From assembly GCA_021826035.1 (NCBI GenBank), contig JAKBBE010000003.1, forward strand, positions 22,946 to 86,945: a stretch of 64,000 nucleotides of DNA. The letters run 5' to 3'. A program made the translations under genes and the position numbers. Source of the DNA: Pseudomonadota bacterium. Its GTDB lineage: Bacteria; Pseudomonadota; Gammaproteobacteria; Steroidobacterales; Steroidobacteraceae. Within the stretch, counting starts at the first letter, position 1. Every line of letters starts with the position of its first letter. A model generated the notes under the pieces. That model did no database searches, was not told the origin of the DNA, and saw only the letters and a program-made list of their open reading frames with translations. Below, in pieces: positions 52,377 to 61,374 of the stretch.

Positions 52377-53108
52377 TCAGGAGTGGTGATGGACCGGCAG
52401 CACCAGTGCGATGACGCCGAAGGCCGGATGATCGAAGTAGTTGCGCTGGTAGAAGCGCACCCGGCGGGTCTCGTTCATCACGAACGTCGTGCCCGGCGGG
52501 GCGTCGAGGCCGGCCGGCGGGTGCTGCATCGTGTAGTCGAGCGTCAGACCGAGGTGCAGGTACGTGCCGCGCTCGAAGTACACCAGACCGGAGAGCCCGG
52601 GGACCTGCACGCCGAGCTCGCTCAGATTGAAGCCGGCATGGGTGCCCCAGTCACTCGCGGTCTGGATCCAGGCCGCGTGCGCCACCGGACGATAATCGGC
52701 GCTGCCGCGCAGCGCATTCCAGATGCCCGTGAGCTTGTATTGCGTCGGCGGCACGATGCTCACCAGGTGGCCGACGCCGGTGCCGGTCGGACTCTCCGAG
52801 CCGCTGACGATCGGTGCCATGTGCAGTTCGGCCTGCCAATCCTCCGGGCTGCCGAGCGTGCTGAGCGCGCGGAACACCACGATTTCCACGTAGTACTCGC
52901 GGTGCACCGGGGCAGGGGCTGCGCTCGGTGCGGGCGTCGTCGCCGGTGCGGCCGCGGCGGCCGGCGGTGGGGTCACCGTGGCGTGGGCCGTCACACCGGC
53001 CGGGTGCGCCTGCAGGGGTGCAGCCGGCGGAGCGGCTCGCACGGGGGATGTCCCGGCGAGGGCGAGCGCCGTGAACGCACACAGCGTGAGGGCGAAGCGG
53101 TGCATCAT
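52377..53108 (-). CDS. csiV: CsiV family periplasmic protein
   Basis: A 243-residue secreted protein: signal peptide (about 1-25, ending PVRA before APPAA), a proline/alanine linker to about residue 65, then YYVEIVVFRALSTLGSPEDW, SIVPPTQYKLTGIWNALRGS and YRPVAHAAWIQ, as in the CsiV peptidoglycan-binding family. In Pseudomonas-type bacteria csiV is next to mfd, and here it starts 25 bases after mfd on the same strand, consistent with one operon. Role in the cell is not settled; the start may be either of two tandem ATG codons. Confidence 0.85.
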   Translation of the reverse strand: MMHRFALTLCAFTALALAGTSPVRAAPPAAPLQAHPAGVTAHATVTPPPAAAAAPATTPAPSAAPAPVHREYYVEIVVFRALSTLGSPEDWQAELHMAPIVSGSESPTGTGVGHLVSIVPPTQYKLTGIWNALRGSADYRPVAHAAWIQTASDWGTHAGFNLSELGVQVPGLSGLVYFERGTYLHLGLTLDYTMQHPPAGLDAPPGTTFVMNETRRVRFYQRNYFDHPAFGVIALVLPVHHHS

Positions 53109-53133
53109 GGCCGGTAAGTGTAAACGAAGGAGC

Positions 53134-56100
53134 CTAGTTCGGCTTGCCCGCGAGCCGCTTCAGCAGCGCCGCGGCGAACTCGAAACGCGCCTCCTCCTCC
53201 GGTAGCGCGCGCGCGATGCGCAGCTTCATCGCGCCTTCGAGCCGGTATTCGCGCGACGCCTGCTGCATCAGTTTGACCAGCGTCTGGGGCTGCACGGCGG
53301 TGTTCTCCTCGAACTGCACCATGCCGCCCTGCGGCCCGAGGTCGAGGCGACGGATACCGAGGGCGCGGGCCGAGAGTTTCAGCTTGGTGATGCGGATCAG
53401 ACGCTGCGCGGCATCCGGCAGAGGTCCGAACCGATCGTAGATTTCCGCCAGCAGTGCATCGAGCGCATCGGCGCTCTCGGCCGCGGCGATCCGCTTGTAC
53501 AGCCCGAGGCGCACCTGCACGTCCGAGATGTATGCCTCGGGCAGGAAGGCCGGCAGGCGCAGTTCGACCTCGGTGGCGGCCGCCAGCGGTTTATCGAGCA
53601 CCGGCTCGCGCCCGGATTTCAGCGCATTCACCGCCTCTTCGAGCAGTTCGAGGTACAGCGCCAGTCCGATCTCGGACATCTGGCCGCTCTGGGATTCCCC
53701 GAGCAGTTCCCCGGCGCCGCGGATCTCCAGATCGTGCGTGGCGAGGGCGAACCCGGCGCCGAGCTCCTCCATCGCCTCGATGGCATCGAGCCGCTTGGCC
53801 GCATCGCCGGAGAGCGCCCGGCGCGGCGGTGCGATCAGGTAGGCGTAGGCGCGGTGATGCGAGCGTCCGACGCGTCCGCGCAGCTGGTGCAACTGCGCCA
53901 GTCCCATGTGGTCGGCGCGGTTGATGAGGATGGTGTTGGCGGTCGGCACGTCGATGCCGCTCTCGATGATGGTGGTGCACAGCAGCAGATCGAAGCGCCG
54001 GTGGTAGAAATCCACCATCAGCTGTTCGAGCTCGCGCTCGCGCATCTGTCCGTGGCCGATACGCACGCTCGCCTCGGGCACGAGCTGGCGCACCTCGGCG
54101 GCGATCTTCTCGATGGTGCGGATCTCGTTGTGCACGAAGTAGATCTGGCCGCCGCGACGCAGCTCGCGCAGTACCGCCTCGCGCAGCGTCGGGCCGTGCC
54201 ATTCGATCACGAACGTCTTGATCGCCAGGCGCTCGGCGGGCGGCGTGGTGATCAGCGAGAGGTCGCGCAGCCCGCCGAGCGCCATGTTGAGCGTGCGCGG
54301 GATGGGCGTGGCGGTGAGCGTCAGGACGTGCACGTTGGCGCGCAGCGCCTGCAGCCGCTCCTTGTCGCGCACGCCGAAACGTTGTTCCTCATCGACGATG
54401 AGCAGTCCGAGGTCCTTGAACTGCGCATGCGCATGCAGCAGCCGATGCGTGGCGATCACGATGTCGACCGTGCCGCGCTCGATGCCCTCGAGAATGGCCC
54501 GGGTCTCCTTGGCATTGCCGAAGCGCGAGAGTCCCTCGATGCGCACCGGCCAGTCGGCGAAGCGGTCGCGGAAGTTCGTCAGATGCTGCTGCGCGAGCAG
54601 CGTGGTGGGGGCGAGGATGGCGACCTGTTTGCCGGCCTGGACCGCGGCGAACGCGGCACGCATGGCGACCTCGGTCTTGCCGAAGCCGACATCGCCGCAC
54701 ACGATGCGGTCCATGGGGCGCTCGCTCTTGAGGTCCTCGAGCACCCGGGTGATGGCCTCGGCCTGATCCTCGGTCTCATCGAAGGGGAACGTGGCGGCGA
54801 ACGCGCGGTACTCCGCCTCGTTCGCGGTGAGATTCAGGCCGCGCTGGGCCTTGCGTCGCGCGTACAGGTCGAGCAGTTCGGCCGCCACGTCGCGGATCTG
54901 CTCCGCGGCGCGCCGGCGCGCCTTGCTCCACTGATCGGTGCCGAGCTTGTGCAGCGGCGCGCTCTCGTTCGCCGCACCGGTGTAGCGGTTCACCAGATGC
55001 AGCGACTGCACCGGGACGTAGATCCGATCCCCGCCCTGGTACTCGAGCACCAGGAACTCCCCGGCCTCGCCGGCGACCTCCATCGGCTGCAGTCCGACGT
55101 AGCGGCCGACGCCGTACTGTTCGTGCACCACCGGAGCACCCGGAGTGAGGTCCTGCAGGTCCCGCAGGATGCTCTGCGGGTCGGAGGCGGCACGGGTGCG
55201 CCGGCGCTCCTGCGGGGCCCGCGCCCCGAACAGCTGCGACTCGGCGATGATCGCCAGCGGCGGGGTGGTCAGATGCAGTCCGGCCAGATCCGCCGCCACG
55301 GTGAGACTGAGCGGGGCATGCCCGGTGAGGAACTCGTCCCAGCCACCGACGAGTGTGACCGGGCGGCGCTGGCTGCGCAGCAACTCGTGGAGCACTTCGC
55401 GCCGGCCCGGGGAGTCCGCCGCGATCAGCGCACGGCCCGGGAAGGACTCGAGGAAGCTCTCCAGGTGCAAGAGCGGTCGTTCGGCGCGCGTATCGATGCG
55501 CAGTTGCGGGGGTTCGAGCGTCGCGAAGTCGCGCTGCGCGCTCGCCACGGTCGCCTCGGCCCCAGCGCCGAGGGTCACCGAGGCGAAGCGCTCGAGGGCC
55601 GCTCCGAGCGCCTCGGGCTCGAGGAACAGCTCCGCCGGGGCGAGCACGGGACGCTCGATGTCGTGCCGACGCTCCTCGTAGCGCACTTCGATGTCCCGCC
55701 ACGCTCGCGCGAGCGCCTCGCTCAGCGCGGCATCGTGCACGATCACGGCGTTGGCCGGCAGATGATCGAACAGCGTCGCGGTGGTCTCGAAGAACAACGG
55801 CAGGTAGAACTCCACGCCGGCCGGGGAGAGCCCCTCGCTGACGCTGCGATAGAGGCTCGAGCGGGTCGGGTCGCCCTCGAACCGGGTCCGGAAGCGTCGG
55901 CGGAACTCCTTGACCGCCTCGGCATCGAGCGGCAGCTCGCGCGCCGGCAGCAGCCGGACGTGCTCGATCGGCTCGAGCGAGCGCTGCGAGTCCGGATCGA
56001 AGCGGCGGATCGCCTCGATCTCATCGTCGAACAGGTCGATGCGCAGCGGCTCCGCGGCCCCCATGGGGAAGACGTCGAACAATGAGCCGCGCACGGCGAA

Positions 56101-56586
56101 CTCCCCGGGGCTGCGCACCTGGCTCACGCTGGCGTAGCCGGCATCGACCAGTCGGGCGCGGAACGGTTCGAGGTCGAGCTGCTCGCCGCGCGAGAGCTGG
56201 AAGGAGCGCGCCTGGACGTACTGGCGCGGCGCGATCCGCTGCATCAGCGTGTCGGCGGTGATGATCAGACAGCCGTGCGTCAGACGCGGCAGTTCATACA
56301 GAGTGCGCAGCCGCGCCGAGATGATGTCCGGGTGCGGGGAGAACAGATCGTACGGCAGCACCTCCCAGTCGGGGAACGTGAGCAGCGGCAGATCGGTCCC
56401 GGCGAAGAACGCCAGCTCGGCGCTGAGGCGCGACAGCTCGCGCGCCGCATCGGTGACGACGACGTAGAGCTTCTGATCGGAGCGCGCCGCCTCGGCGAGC
56501 GCGAGCGCCGCGGCGCTGCCGCGCAGGTTCTGCCAGCGCAGATGGCGCTTGGCGGGGCCCGGGACGGGCGGATCAAGGACTCTCAT
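53134..56586 (-). CDS. mfd: Transcription-repair coupling factor
   Basis: Mfd removes stalled RNA polymerase and recruits UvrA. The 1150-residue protein has the N-terminal UvrB-like module, the RNA polymerase interaction domain (TPGAPVVHEQYGVGRYVGLQ), the RecG-like translocase with Walker A GDVGFGKTEVAMRAAF (near 630), DEEQRFG box and LRGRVGRS motif VI, and the C-terminal UvrA-binding inhibitory domain. Length matches E. coli Mfd. Confidence 0.97.
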   Translation of the reverse strand: MRVLDPPVPGPAKRHLRWQNLRGSAAALALAEAARSDQKLYVVVTDAARELSRLSAELAFFAGTDLPLLTFPDWEVLPYDLFSPHPDIISARLRTLYELPRLTHGCLIITADTLMQRIAPRQYVQARSFQLSRGEQLDLEPFRARLVDAGYASVSQVRSPGEFAVRGSLFDVFPMGAAEPLRIDLFDDEIEAIRRFDPDSQRSLEPIEHVRLLPARELPLDAEAVKEFRRRFRTRFEGDPTRSSLYRSVSEGLSPAGVEFYLPLFFETTATLFDHLPANAVIVHDAALSEALARAWRDIEVRYEERRHDIERPVLAPAELFLEPEALGAALERFASVTLGAGAEATVASAQRDFATLEPPQLRIDTRAERPLLHLESFLESFPGRALIAADSPGRREVLHELLRSQRRPVTLVGGWDEFLTGHAPLSLTVAADLAGLHLTTPPLAIIAESQLFGARAPQERRRTRAASDPQSILRDLQDLTPGAPVVHEQYGVGRYVGLQPMEVAGEAGEFLVLEYQGGDRIYVPVQSLHLVNRYTGAANESAPLHKLGTDQWSKARRRAAEQIRDVAAELLDLYARRKAQRGLNLTANEAEYRAFAATFPFDETEDQAEAITRVLEDLKSERPMDRIVCGDVGFGKTEVAMRAAFAAVQAGKQVAILAPTTLLAQQHLTNFRDRFADWPVRIEGLSRFGNAKETRAILEGIERGTVDIVIATHRLLHAHAQFKDLGLLIVDEEQRFGVRDKERLQALRANVHVLTLTATPIPRTLNMALGGLRDLSLITTPPAERLAIKTFVIEWHGPTLREAVLRELRRGGQIYFVHNEIRTIEKIAAEVRQLVPEASVRIGHGQMRERELEQLMVDFYHRRFDLLLCTTIIESGIDVPTANTILINRADHMGLAQLHQLRGRVGRSHHRAYAYLIAPPRRALSGDAAKRLDAIEAMEELGAGFALATHDLEIRGAGELLGESQSGQMSEIGLALYLELLEEAVNALKSGREPVLDKPLAAATEVELRLPAFLPEAYISDVQVRLGLYKRIAAAESADALDALLAEIYDRFGPLPDAAQRLIRITKLKLSARALGIRRLDLGPQGGMVQFEENTAVQPQTLVKLMQQASREYRLEGAMKLRIARALPEEEARFEFAAALLKRLAGKPN

Positions 56587-56680
56587 CGGCTTCCTGTCGG
56601 CACAGTAGGCGCCTCATGGGCTGTGCGACCTGCGCGCCGGGCATGCATCGCCCGCCGGGTCCACCCGCCGTTGCGCCGCC

Positions 56681-57493
56681 TCAAACCGCGACCGGGATGT
56701 CCACAACCAGGGGCCGCGGTGCGGCAGCCGGGACGCAGAAGATATCGATGCTGCGACTGCGCCCGCGCAGTTGCATCGAGGGCAGCGGGGTAGCCCCGAC
56801 ATCCAGGCCGAGCGCATCGAGGGAGTGCTTGATCGCCTCGGAGAAGAGCATCTCCCCGGCGCGGGCGCGCTGGCAGAGCCGGGCGGCGACGTTCACCGTG
56901 TCGCCGATCAGCGTGTAGCTCATGTAGGAGCTCGAGCCGATGTTCCCGGCGACCACGTCGCCTTCGTTGATGCCGATGCCGAGTCCGGCCTCGACCCCGT
57001 AGCGGCTCATCCAGGAGGTGGCGAGCGCCCCGAAGCTGCCGAGCATCTCCTGGGCGGCGCGCACCGCGCGGCCCGGGCTGTCGGGCTGCTCGAGCGGCAC
57101 GCCGAAGCCGAGCATCAGGCAGTCGCCGGCCATGTGGAACACCGTGCCGTCGTGGCGCAGGGTGATCTCGGTGAGCAGCGAGAAGTATTCGTTCAGGAGC
57201 GGAACCACCTGGCGCGGCTCGAGCCGCTCGGACAGGCCGGTAAAGCCGCGCAGGTCCGCGAACAGCACCACCGCATGGGTGCGCAGGTCATCGGCCGAGA
57301 GGAGAGTCTCGCGCAGTTGCACGTCCTCGAGGATCTTCTCGGCGAGCTGCGGGGACACGTAGCGGCGCACGGCACGGCGCAGCACCTCCTCGCGGCGACG
57401 GACTTCGGCCTGCAGGTGCGCCTGGGCAAGCTCACGGCGCACTGCGCCGCCACGAATCAGTTCCTCGATGCTGATCGAATTGTCCAGGGCCAC
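56681..57493 (-). CDS. Class III adenylate/guanylate cyclase domain protein
   Basis: A 270-residue soluble protein. After about 70 charged, helical residues comes a cyclase homology domain with metal aspartates D80 (FADLRGFTGLSE) and D124 (HMAGDCLMLGFG), T194 in SYTLIGDTVN, and the transition-state N201 and R205 (NVAARL). The position usually held by the purine-binding lysine (KxxGD) is H120. Either activity is altered or the base is recognised differently; cAMP versus cGMP cannot be told from sequence alone. GTG start. It precedes mfd by 94 bases on the same strand. Confidence 0.88.
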   Translation of the reverse strand: MALDNSISIEELIRGGAVRRELAQAHLQAEVRRREEVLRRAVRRYVSPQLAEKILEDVQLRETLLSADDLRTHAVVLFADLRGFTGLSERLEPRQVVPLLNEYFSLLTEITLRHDGTVFHMAGDCLMLGFGVPLEQPDSPGRAVRAAQEMLGSFGALATSWMSRYGVEAGLGIGINEGDVVAGNIGSSSYMSYTLIGDTVNVAARLCQRARAGEMLFSEAIKHSLDALGLDVGATPLPSMQLRGRSRSIDIFCVPAAAPRPLVVDIPVAV

Positions 57494-57654
57494 GGGGGAG
57501 TTACCTGATCATTCTTCTGTGAAAGATGAGCCTACCATAATCCAATGTCGCCTGATGCATACAGGCCGAGCCGAGCCCGTTCGGGCCGACGGACGGGGTC
57601 TCGTACGCTTTATGGTTAACGGCCCGGACGGGCGCGTCTTGAGGAGGCGGGGGG

Positions 57655-57945
57655 CTATTCGGCCGCGGGAGCGTGCACGACGGCGTGCACGACGCGGTTG
57701 AATTCGAAGAAGACGCTGAAGTTGCGGTAGTCCCAGCGGGTGATCGGCGGCCGGCCGACGGCCGGATAGCGCTTCTCGGGGCTGCCGAAGCGCTGCTCGA
57801 CCTGGTGCATGGTCTGGCTGCGGTGGGGGTGGGGGATGGCAGTGGGCGCAACGTGCACCTGGCCATTGATGACCACGGTTTCGGCGGCGGCCGTGGCGCT
57901 GAGCGCGCAGGCCGCCAGCAGTGCCAATAGAACTCGAGCACGCAT
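57655..57945 (-). CDS. Conserved small periplasmic protein
   Basis: A 96-residue protein with a signal peptide (1-21, ending ATAAA before ETVV). The mature part has a TMHQVEQRFGSPEKRYPAVG core and PPITRWDYRNFSVFFEFNRV, which I recognise as a conserved small gammaproteobacterial family without a known function. The M-x-x-V-E-x-x-F-G-x-P pattern recalls the BamE/SmpA fold, but this is only a resemblance. GGAGG lies 8 bases upstream of the ATG. Divergent from lolC. Confidence 0.8.
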   Translation of the reverse strand: MRARVLLALLAACALSATAAAETVVINGQVHVAPTAIPHPHRSQTMHQVEQRFGSPEKRYPAVGRPPITRWDYRNFSVFFEFNRVVHAVVHAPAAE

Positions 57946-57965
57946 CGCAAGTCCTCCGGCGCCGG

Positions 57966-57993
57966 ACTATACACCCCGGGCCGCGCACGCCAA
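57966..57993 (-). promoter_or_regulatory. Promoter of the small periplasmic protein gene
   Basis: On the minus strand TTGGCG (57993-57988) and TATAGT (57971-57966) are 16 bases apart, about 20 bases upstream of the ATG. Confidence 0.55.
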
Positions 57994-58126
57994 GGGTGCG
58001 GGTGGGTCGGCGGCGCAAAACTGTGATCCAATCAGCAGCGGCCGCGCACGCCGGTCCCGCCGCGGCCCGCTCGGCCGGGGGGCGCGAGCGCTCACGCCGT
58101 GTGGCGCTTCATGGTTAAATCCACAG

Positions 58127-59392
58127 ATGTTCCACCCGCTGTCACTGTTCGTCGGTCTGCGCTACGTGCGCGCCCGCTCGCACAAGTTCTTCGTCTCCTT
58201 CATCACCTGGACCTCCCTCGCCGGTGTGTGCGTCGGCGTCGCCGCGCTGATCGTGGTGCTCTCGGTGATGAACGGTTTCGAGGGCGACCTGCGCACCCGC
58301 CTGCTCGCCCTCGACGCCGATGCGCGCGTGGTGGTGAGCCCGTCGGTGCACAGCACCGCGCCGCCGCCGCCGGCGCTCTGGGAGCACCTCGCGCGAGAGC
58401 TGCGCGGCGTGCCCGGGGTCACCGGGGTGGCGCCGTTCGTGCAGTCCCAGGCGCTCGCGGTACGCACGCCACAGATGCTGCCGGTGCTGCTGCGGGGCGT
58501 CGATCCGGCGGCCGAGCCGCACGTGACGCGCCTGGCGCGGGTCAGCACGGCCGGCTCGCTCGCGGCGCTGAAACCGGGCGCCGATCGGGTGATTCTCGGG
58601 GAAGTGATCGCCGAGGAGTTGGGCCTCGGGCCCGGCGACCGCATCACGCTGCTGATCCCGGGCGTGAGCGCCGGGGGACTGCCGATCCCGACGCTGCACC
58701 GCTTCACCGTCGCCGGGGTGTTCTCGGTGGGCCTCGCCGACAGCGACGCGACGCTGGTGTACGGCAACATCGAGGACGTACGCGGGTTGCTACCGGGCGG
58801 TGGCCTCGACCAGGGGCTCAGAGTGCGCTACCGCAATGCGCTCGATGCGCCGGCGATCACCGCCCGGCTGCGCGCGCGACTGCCGCAGGGCTTCTCGGTG
58901 ATCGACTGGACCGAGGACAACGCGGCGTACTTTCGCGCCATCCGCATCGAGAAGACGATGATGTCGCTCATTCTGCTGCTGATCGTGGCGGTGGCGGCCT
59001 TCAACATCGTCGCCATGCTGGTGATGGTGGTGACCGACAAGCGCACCGATATTGCGATTCTGCGCACCCTCGGGGCCTCCCCGGGGCGGGTGCTGGCCAT
59101 TTTTCTCATTCAGGGACTGACCATCGGGTGGCTCGGTGTCGGGCTCGGCGTCGGGCTCGGACTCACCCTGGCGTTTCACGTCAACGCGGTGGCGAGCTTC
59201 CTCGAGCACACGTTCGGCTTTCAGATCTTCAACTCCAGCGTCTACTACATCACCACCATCCCCTCGGTGGTCAGCTGGAGCAATGTGACCGTGATCGGCC
59301 TCGCGGCACTGGCGCTGACGGCGGCCGCCACGGTCTATCCGGCCGTGCGCGCCGCGCGGGTCGCGCCGGCCGAAGCGCTGCGCTACGAGTGA
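58127..59392 (+). CDS. lolC: Lipoprotein-releasing ABC permease LolC/E (first)
   Basis: A 421-residue FtsX-type permease of the Lol complex, which releases outer-membrane lipoproteins from the inner membrane. It starts MFHPLSLFVGLRYVRARSHK with the first helix at about 22-46 (TSLAGVCVGVAALIVVLSVMNG), a large periplasmic domain, and three C-terminal helices including DKRTDIAILRTLGASPG. TTAAAT lies six bases before the ATG, suggesting a leaderless transcript. Assignment as LolC rather than LolE is by order only. Confidence 0.93.
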   Translation: MFHPLSLFVGLRYVRARSHKFFVSFITWTSLAGVCVGVAALIVVLSVMNGFEGDLRTRLLALDADARVVVSPSVHSTAPPPPALWEHLARELRGVPGVTGVAPFVQSQALAVRTPQMLPVLLRGVDPAAEPHVTRLARVSTAGSLAALKPGADRVILGEVIAEELGLGPGDRITLLIPGVSAGGLPIPTLHRFTVAGVFSVGLADSDATLVYGNIEDVRGLLPGGGLDQGLRVRYRNALDAPAITARLRARLPQGFSVIDWTEDNAAYFRAIRIEKTMMSLILLLIVAVAAFNIVAMLVMVVTDKRTDIAILRTLGASPGRVLAIFLIQGLTIGWLGVGLGVGLGLTLAFHVNAVASFLEHTFGFQIFNSSVYYITTIPSVVSWSNVTVIGLAALALTAAATVYPAVRAARVAPAEALRYE

Positions 59393-59399
59393 GGCGCTG

Positions 59400-60653
59400 A
59401 TGTTCGACCGCTATGAATGGTTGATCGGCACTCGCCACCTGCGCTCGACCCACCGGCGCGGCTTCGTGTCGTTCGTGGCCGTCATGTCGGTCTGCGGGCT
59501 CGCCCTCGGCGTCGCCACGCTGATCGTGGTGCTCTCGGTGATGAACGGCTTCCAGCGCGAGCTGCGCAGCCGCATCCTCGATGTGACCGCGGATGCGACG
59601 CTCATGGGGCTGCGCGGCTCGATCGGGGACTGGCGCTCGGTGGAGCAGCGCGTGCGCAGCGAGCCTGACGTGCAGGCCGTCTCGCCGTACGTGCAGCAGC
59701 AGGCGCTGCTGACGCATGGGCAGTACATCGCCGGGGCGTCGGTGCGCGGCATCGAGCCGGCGCAGGAGACGCACGTGACCGCACTGGCGCGGCACCTGGA
59801 GCACGGGGACCTCGCGGATCTGCGCGCGGGCGGCTATCGGGTGATTCTCGGGGTCGATCTGGCGCGCGCGCTGCACGTGCAGGTGGGCCAGTCGGTGGTG
59901 CTGATTGCCCCGGAGGGCATCGCCACGCCCGCCGGGCTGATGCCGCGCATGCGACGCTTTCGGGTCGCCGGGCTATTCCACTCCGGGATGTATCAGTACG
60001 ACCGGGAGCTCGCGCTGGTGAATCTCACCGATGCGGCGCGTCTGTTCGCCGTGGGCCCCGGTCGCGTGACGGGGCTGCGCATGAAGCTCTCCGATCCCTG
60101 GCAGGCGCCGACCACGGTGCGCCGCATCGCCTACTCCCTCGGTGGCAATGGTTACTACGTCAGCGACTGGACCGATCACCTGGCGAACTTCTTTCGCTCC
60201 ATCCAGATCACCAAATCGATGATGTTCATCATCCTCTCGATGATCGTCGGCGTGGCGGCCTTCAACATCGTTGCGACCTTGGTGATGATCGTGAAGGAGA
60301 AGCAGTCGGACATCGCGATTCTGCGCACGCTCGGTGCCGAGCCGCGCAACATCCTGGCGATCTTCGCCATCCAGGGTCTGTTGATCGGAGCGGCCGGCAC
60401 GCTGCTCGGCGCTGCGCTCGGGGTCCTCATCGCCCATCATCTGCAGAGCCTGGTCGGGCTGCTCGAGCGGCTGCTGCACACTCAGTTTCTCAATCCGAAG
60501 GTGTATTACATGAGCGAGCTTCCCGCGTACGTCGAGGGACTCGACGTGATGCGCGTGTGCGCCGTGGCGTTCCTGCTGTGTGCGCTCGCGACGATCTATC
60601 CGGCATGGCGCGCCGCGCGCACCGCGCCGGCCGAGGCGCTGCGTCATGAGTGA
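59400..60653 (+). CDS. lolE: Lipoprotein-releasing ABC permease LolC/E (second)
   Basis: A 417-residue permease related to the first, with helix 1 at about 24-50 (VMSVCGLALGVATLIVVLSV), a periplasmic domain and the C-terminal unit with KEKQSDIAILRTLGAEPRN. It ends APAEALRHE, like its neighbour's APAEALRYE, showing duplication. It overlaps lolD by 8 bases. The order permease-permease-ATPase differs from the lolC-lolD-lolE order of E. coli. Confidence 0.93.
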   Translation: MFDRYEWLIGTRHLRSTHRRGFVSFVAVMSVCGLALGVATLIVVLSVMNGFQRELRSRILDVTADATLMGLRGSIGDWRSVEQRVRSEPDVQAVSPYVQQQALLTHGQYIAGASVRGIEPAQETHVTALARHLEHGDLADLRAGGYRVILGVDLARALHVQVGQSVVLIAPEGIATPAGLMPRMRRFRVAGLFHSGMYQYDRELALVNLTDAARLFAVGPGRVTGLRMKLSDPWQAPTTVRRIAYSLGGNGYYVSDWTDHLANFFRSIQITKSMMFIILSMIVGVAAFNIVATLVMIVKEKQSDIAILRTLGAEPRNILAIFAIQGLLIGAAGTLLGAALGVLIAHHLQSLVGLLERLLHTQFLNPKVYYMSELPAYVEGLDVMRVCAVAFLLCALATIYPAWRAARTAPAEALRHE

Positions 60654-61374
60654 GGCGGTGCTCGAAGCCCGTGCGGTGCGGCGCAGTTTCGTGGAGGGCT
60701 CAACGACCCTCGAGGTGCTCACCGGCGTGGCGATCGAAGTGCGCGCCGGGCAGCGCCTCGCCATCATCGGTGCGTCGGGTTCGGGCAAGACCACGCTGCT
60801 GCAGATCCTCGGTGGGCTGGATCGCCCGAGCGAGGGACAGGTGCTGATCGAGGGCCGGGACCTGCACGCGCTCAGCGAGCGCGAGCGCGCCATGCTGCGC
60901 AACCGCACGCTCGGCTTCGTGTACCAGTTCCATCACCTGCTGCCGGAGTTCTCCGCGCTCGAGAACGTGGCGATGCCGCTGCTGGTGCGGCGCGAGCCGG
61001 TGGCCGAGGCGCGCCGTCAGGCGCGCGAGCTGCTCGAGCGAGTCGGGCTCGGCGGCCGACTGACGCACCGACCGCATCAGCTCTCCGGCGGCGAGCGCCA
61101 GCGCGCGGCCGTGGCACGCGCGCTCGTGACGCAGCCGAAGATCGTGCTGGCCGATGAGCCCACCGGCAATCTCGACGGCGCCAATGCGCACGCGGTCTTC
61201 GAGCTGATGCTCGAGCTGAACCGGGAACGGGGCACGAGCCTGGTCGTGGTCACCCATGATCCGCGCCTCGCGGCGCGCATGGACGGTGTCTACGAGCTGC
61301 AGGGCGGACAGCTGCTCGCACAGCCGCCGCTCACGGCGCGGTCGCCCAGTGCCGCGCCCGATAGCGGCGCATGA
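60646..61374 (+). CDS. lolD: Lipoprotein-releasing ABC ATPase LolD
   Basis: A 242-residue ATPase with Walker A GASGSGKTT, FVYQFHHLLPEFSALENVAM, signature LSGGERQRAAVARA, and Walker B VLADEPTGNLD; the YQFHHLLPEF stretch is typical of LolD. The C-terminal 44 bases overlap the convergent DUF2062 gene. Confidence 0.96.
   Translation: MSEAVLEARAVRRSFVEGSTTLEVLTGVAIEVRAGQRLAIIGASGSGKTTLLQILGGLDRPSEGQVLIEGRDLHALSERERAMLRNRTLGFVYQFHHLLPEFSALENVAMPLLVRREPVAEARRQARELLERVGLGGRLTHRPHQLSGGERQRAAVARALVTQPKIVLADEPTGNLDGANAHAVFELMLELNRERGTSLVVVTHDPRLAARMDGVYELQGGQLLAQPPLTARSPSAAPDSGA

Noticed and set aside
52239..53117. 292-codon plus-strand frame opposite csiV
   Set aside because: Arginine- and histidine-rich antisense composition; csiV on the minus strand has a signal peptide and family motifs.
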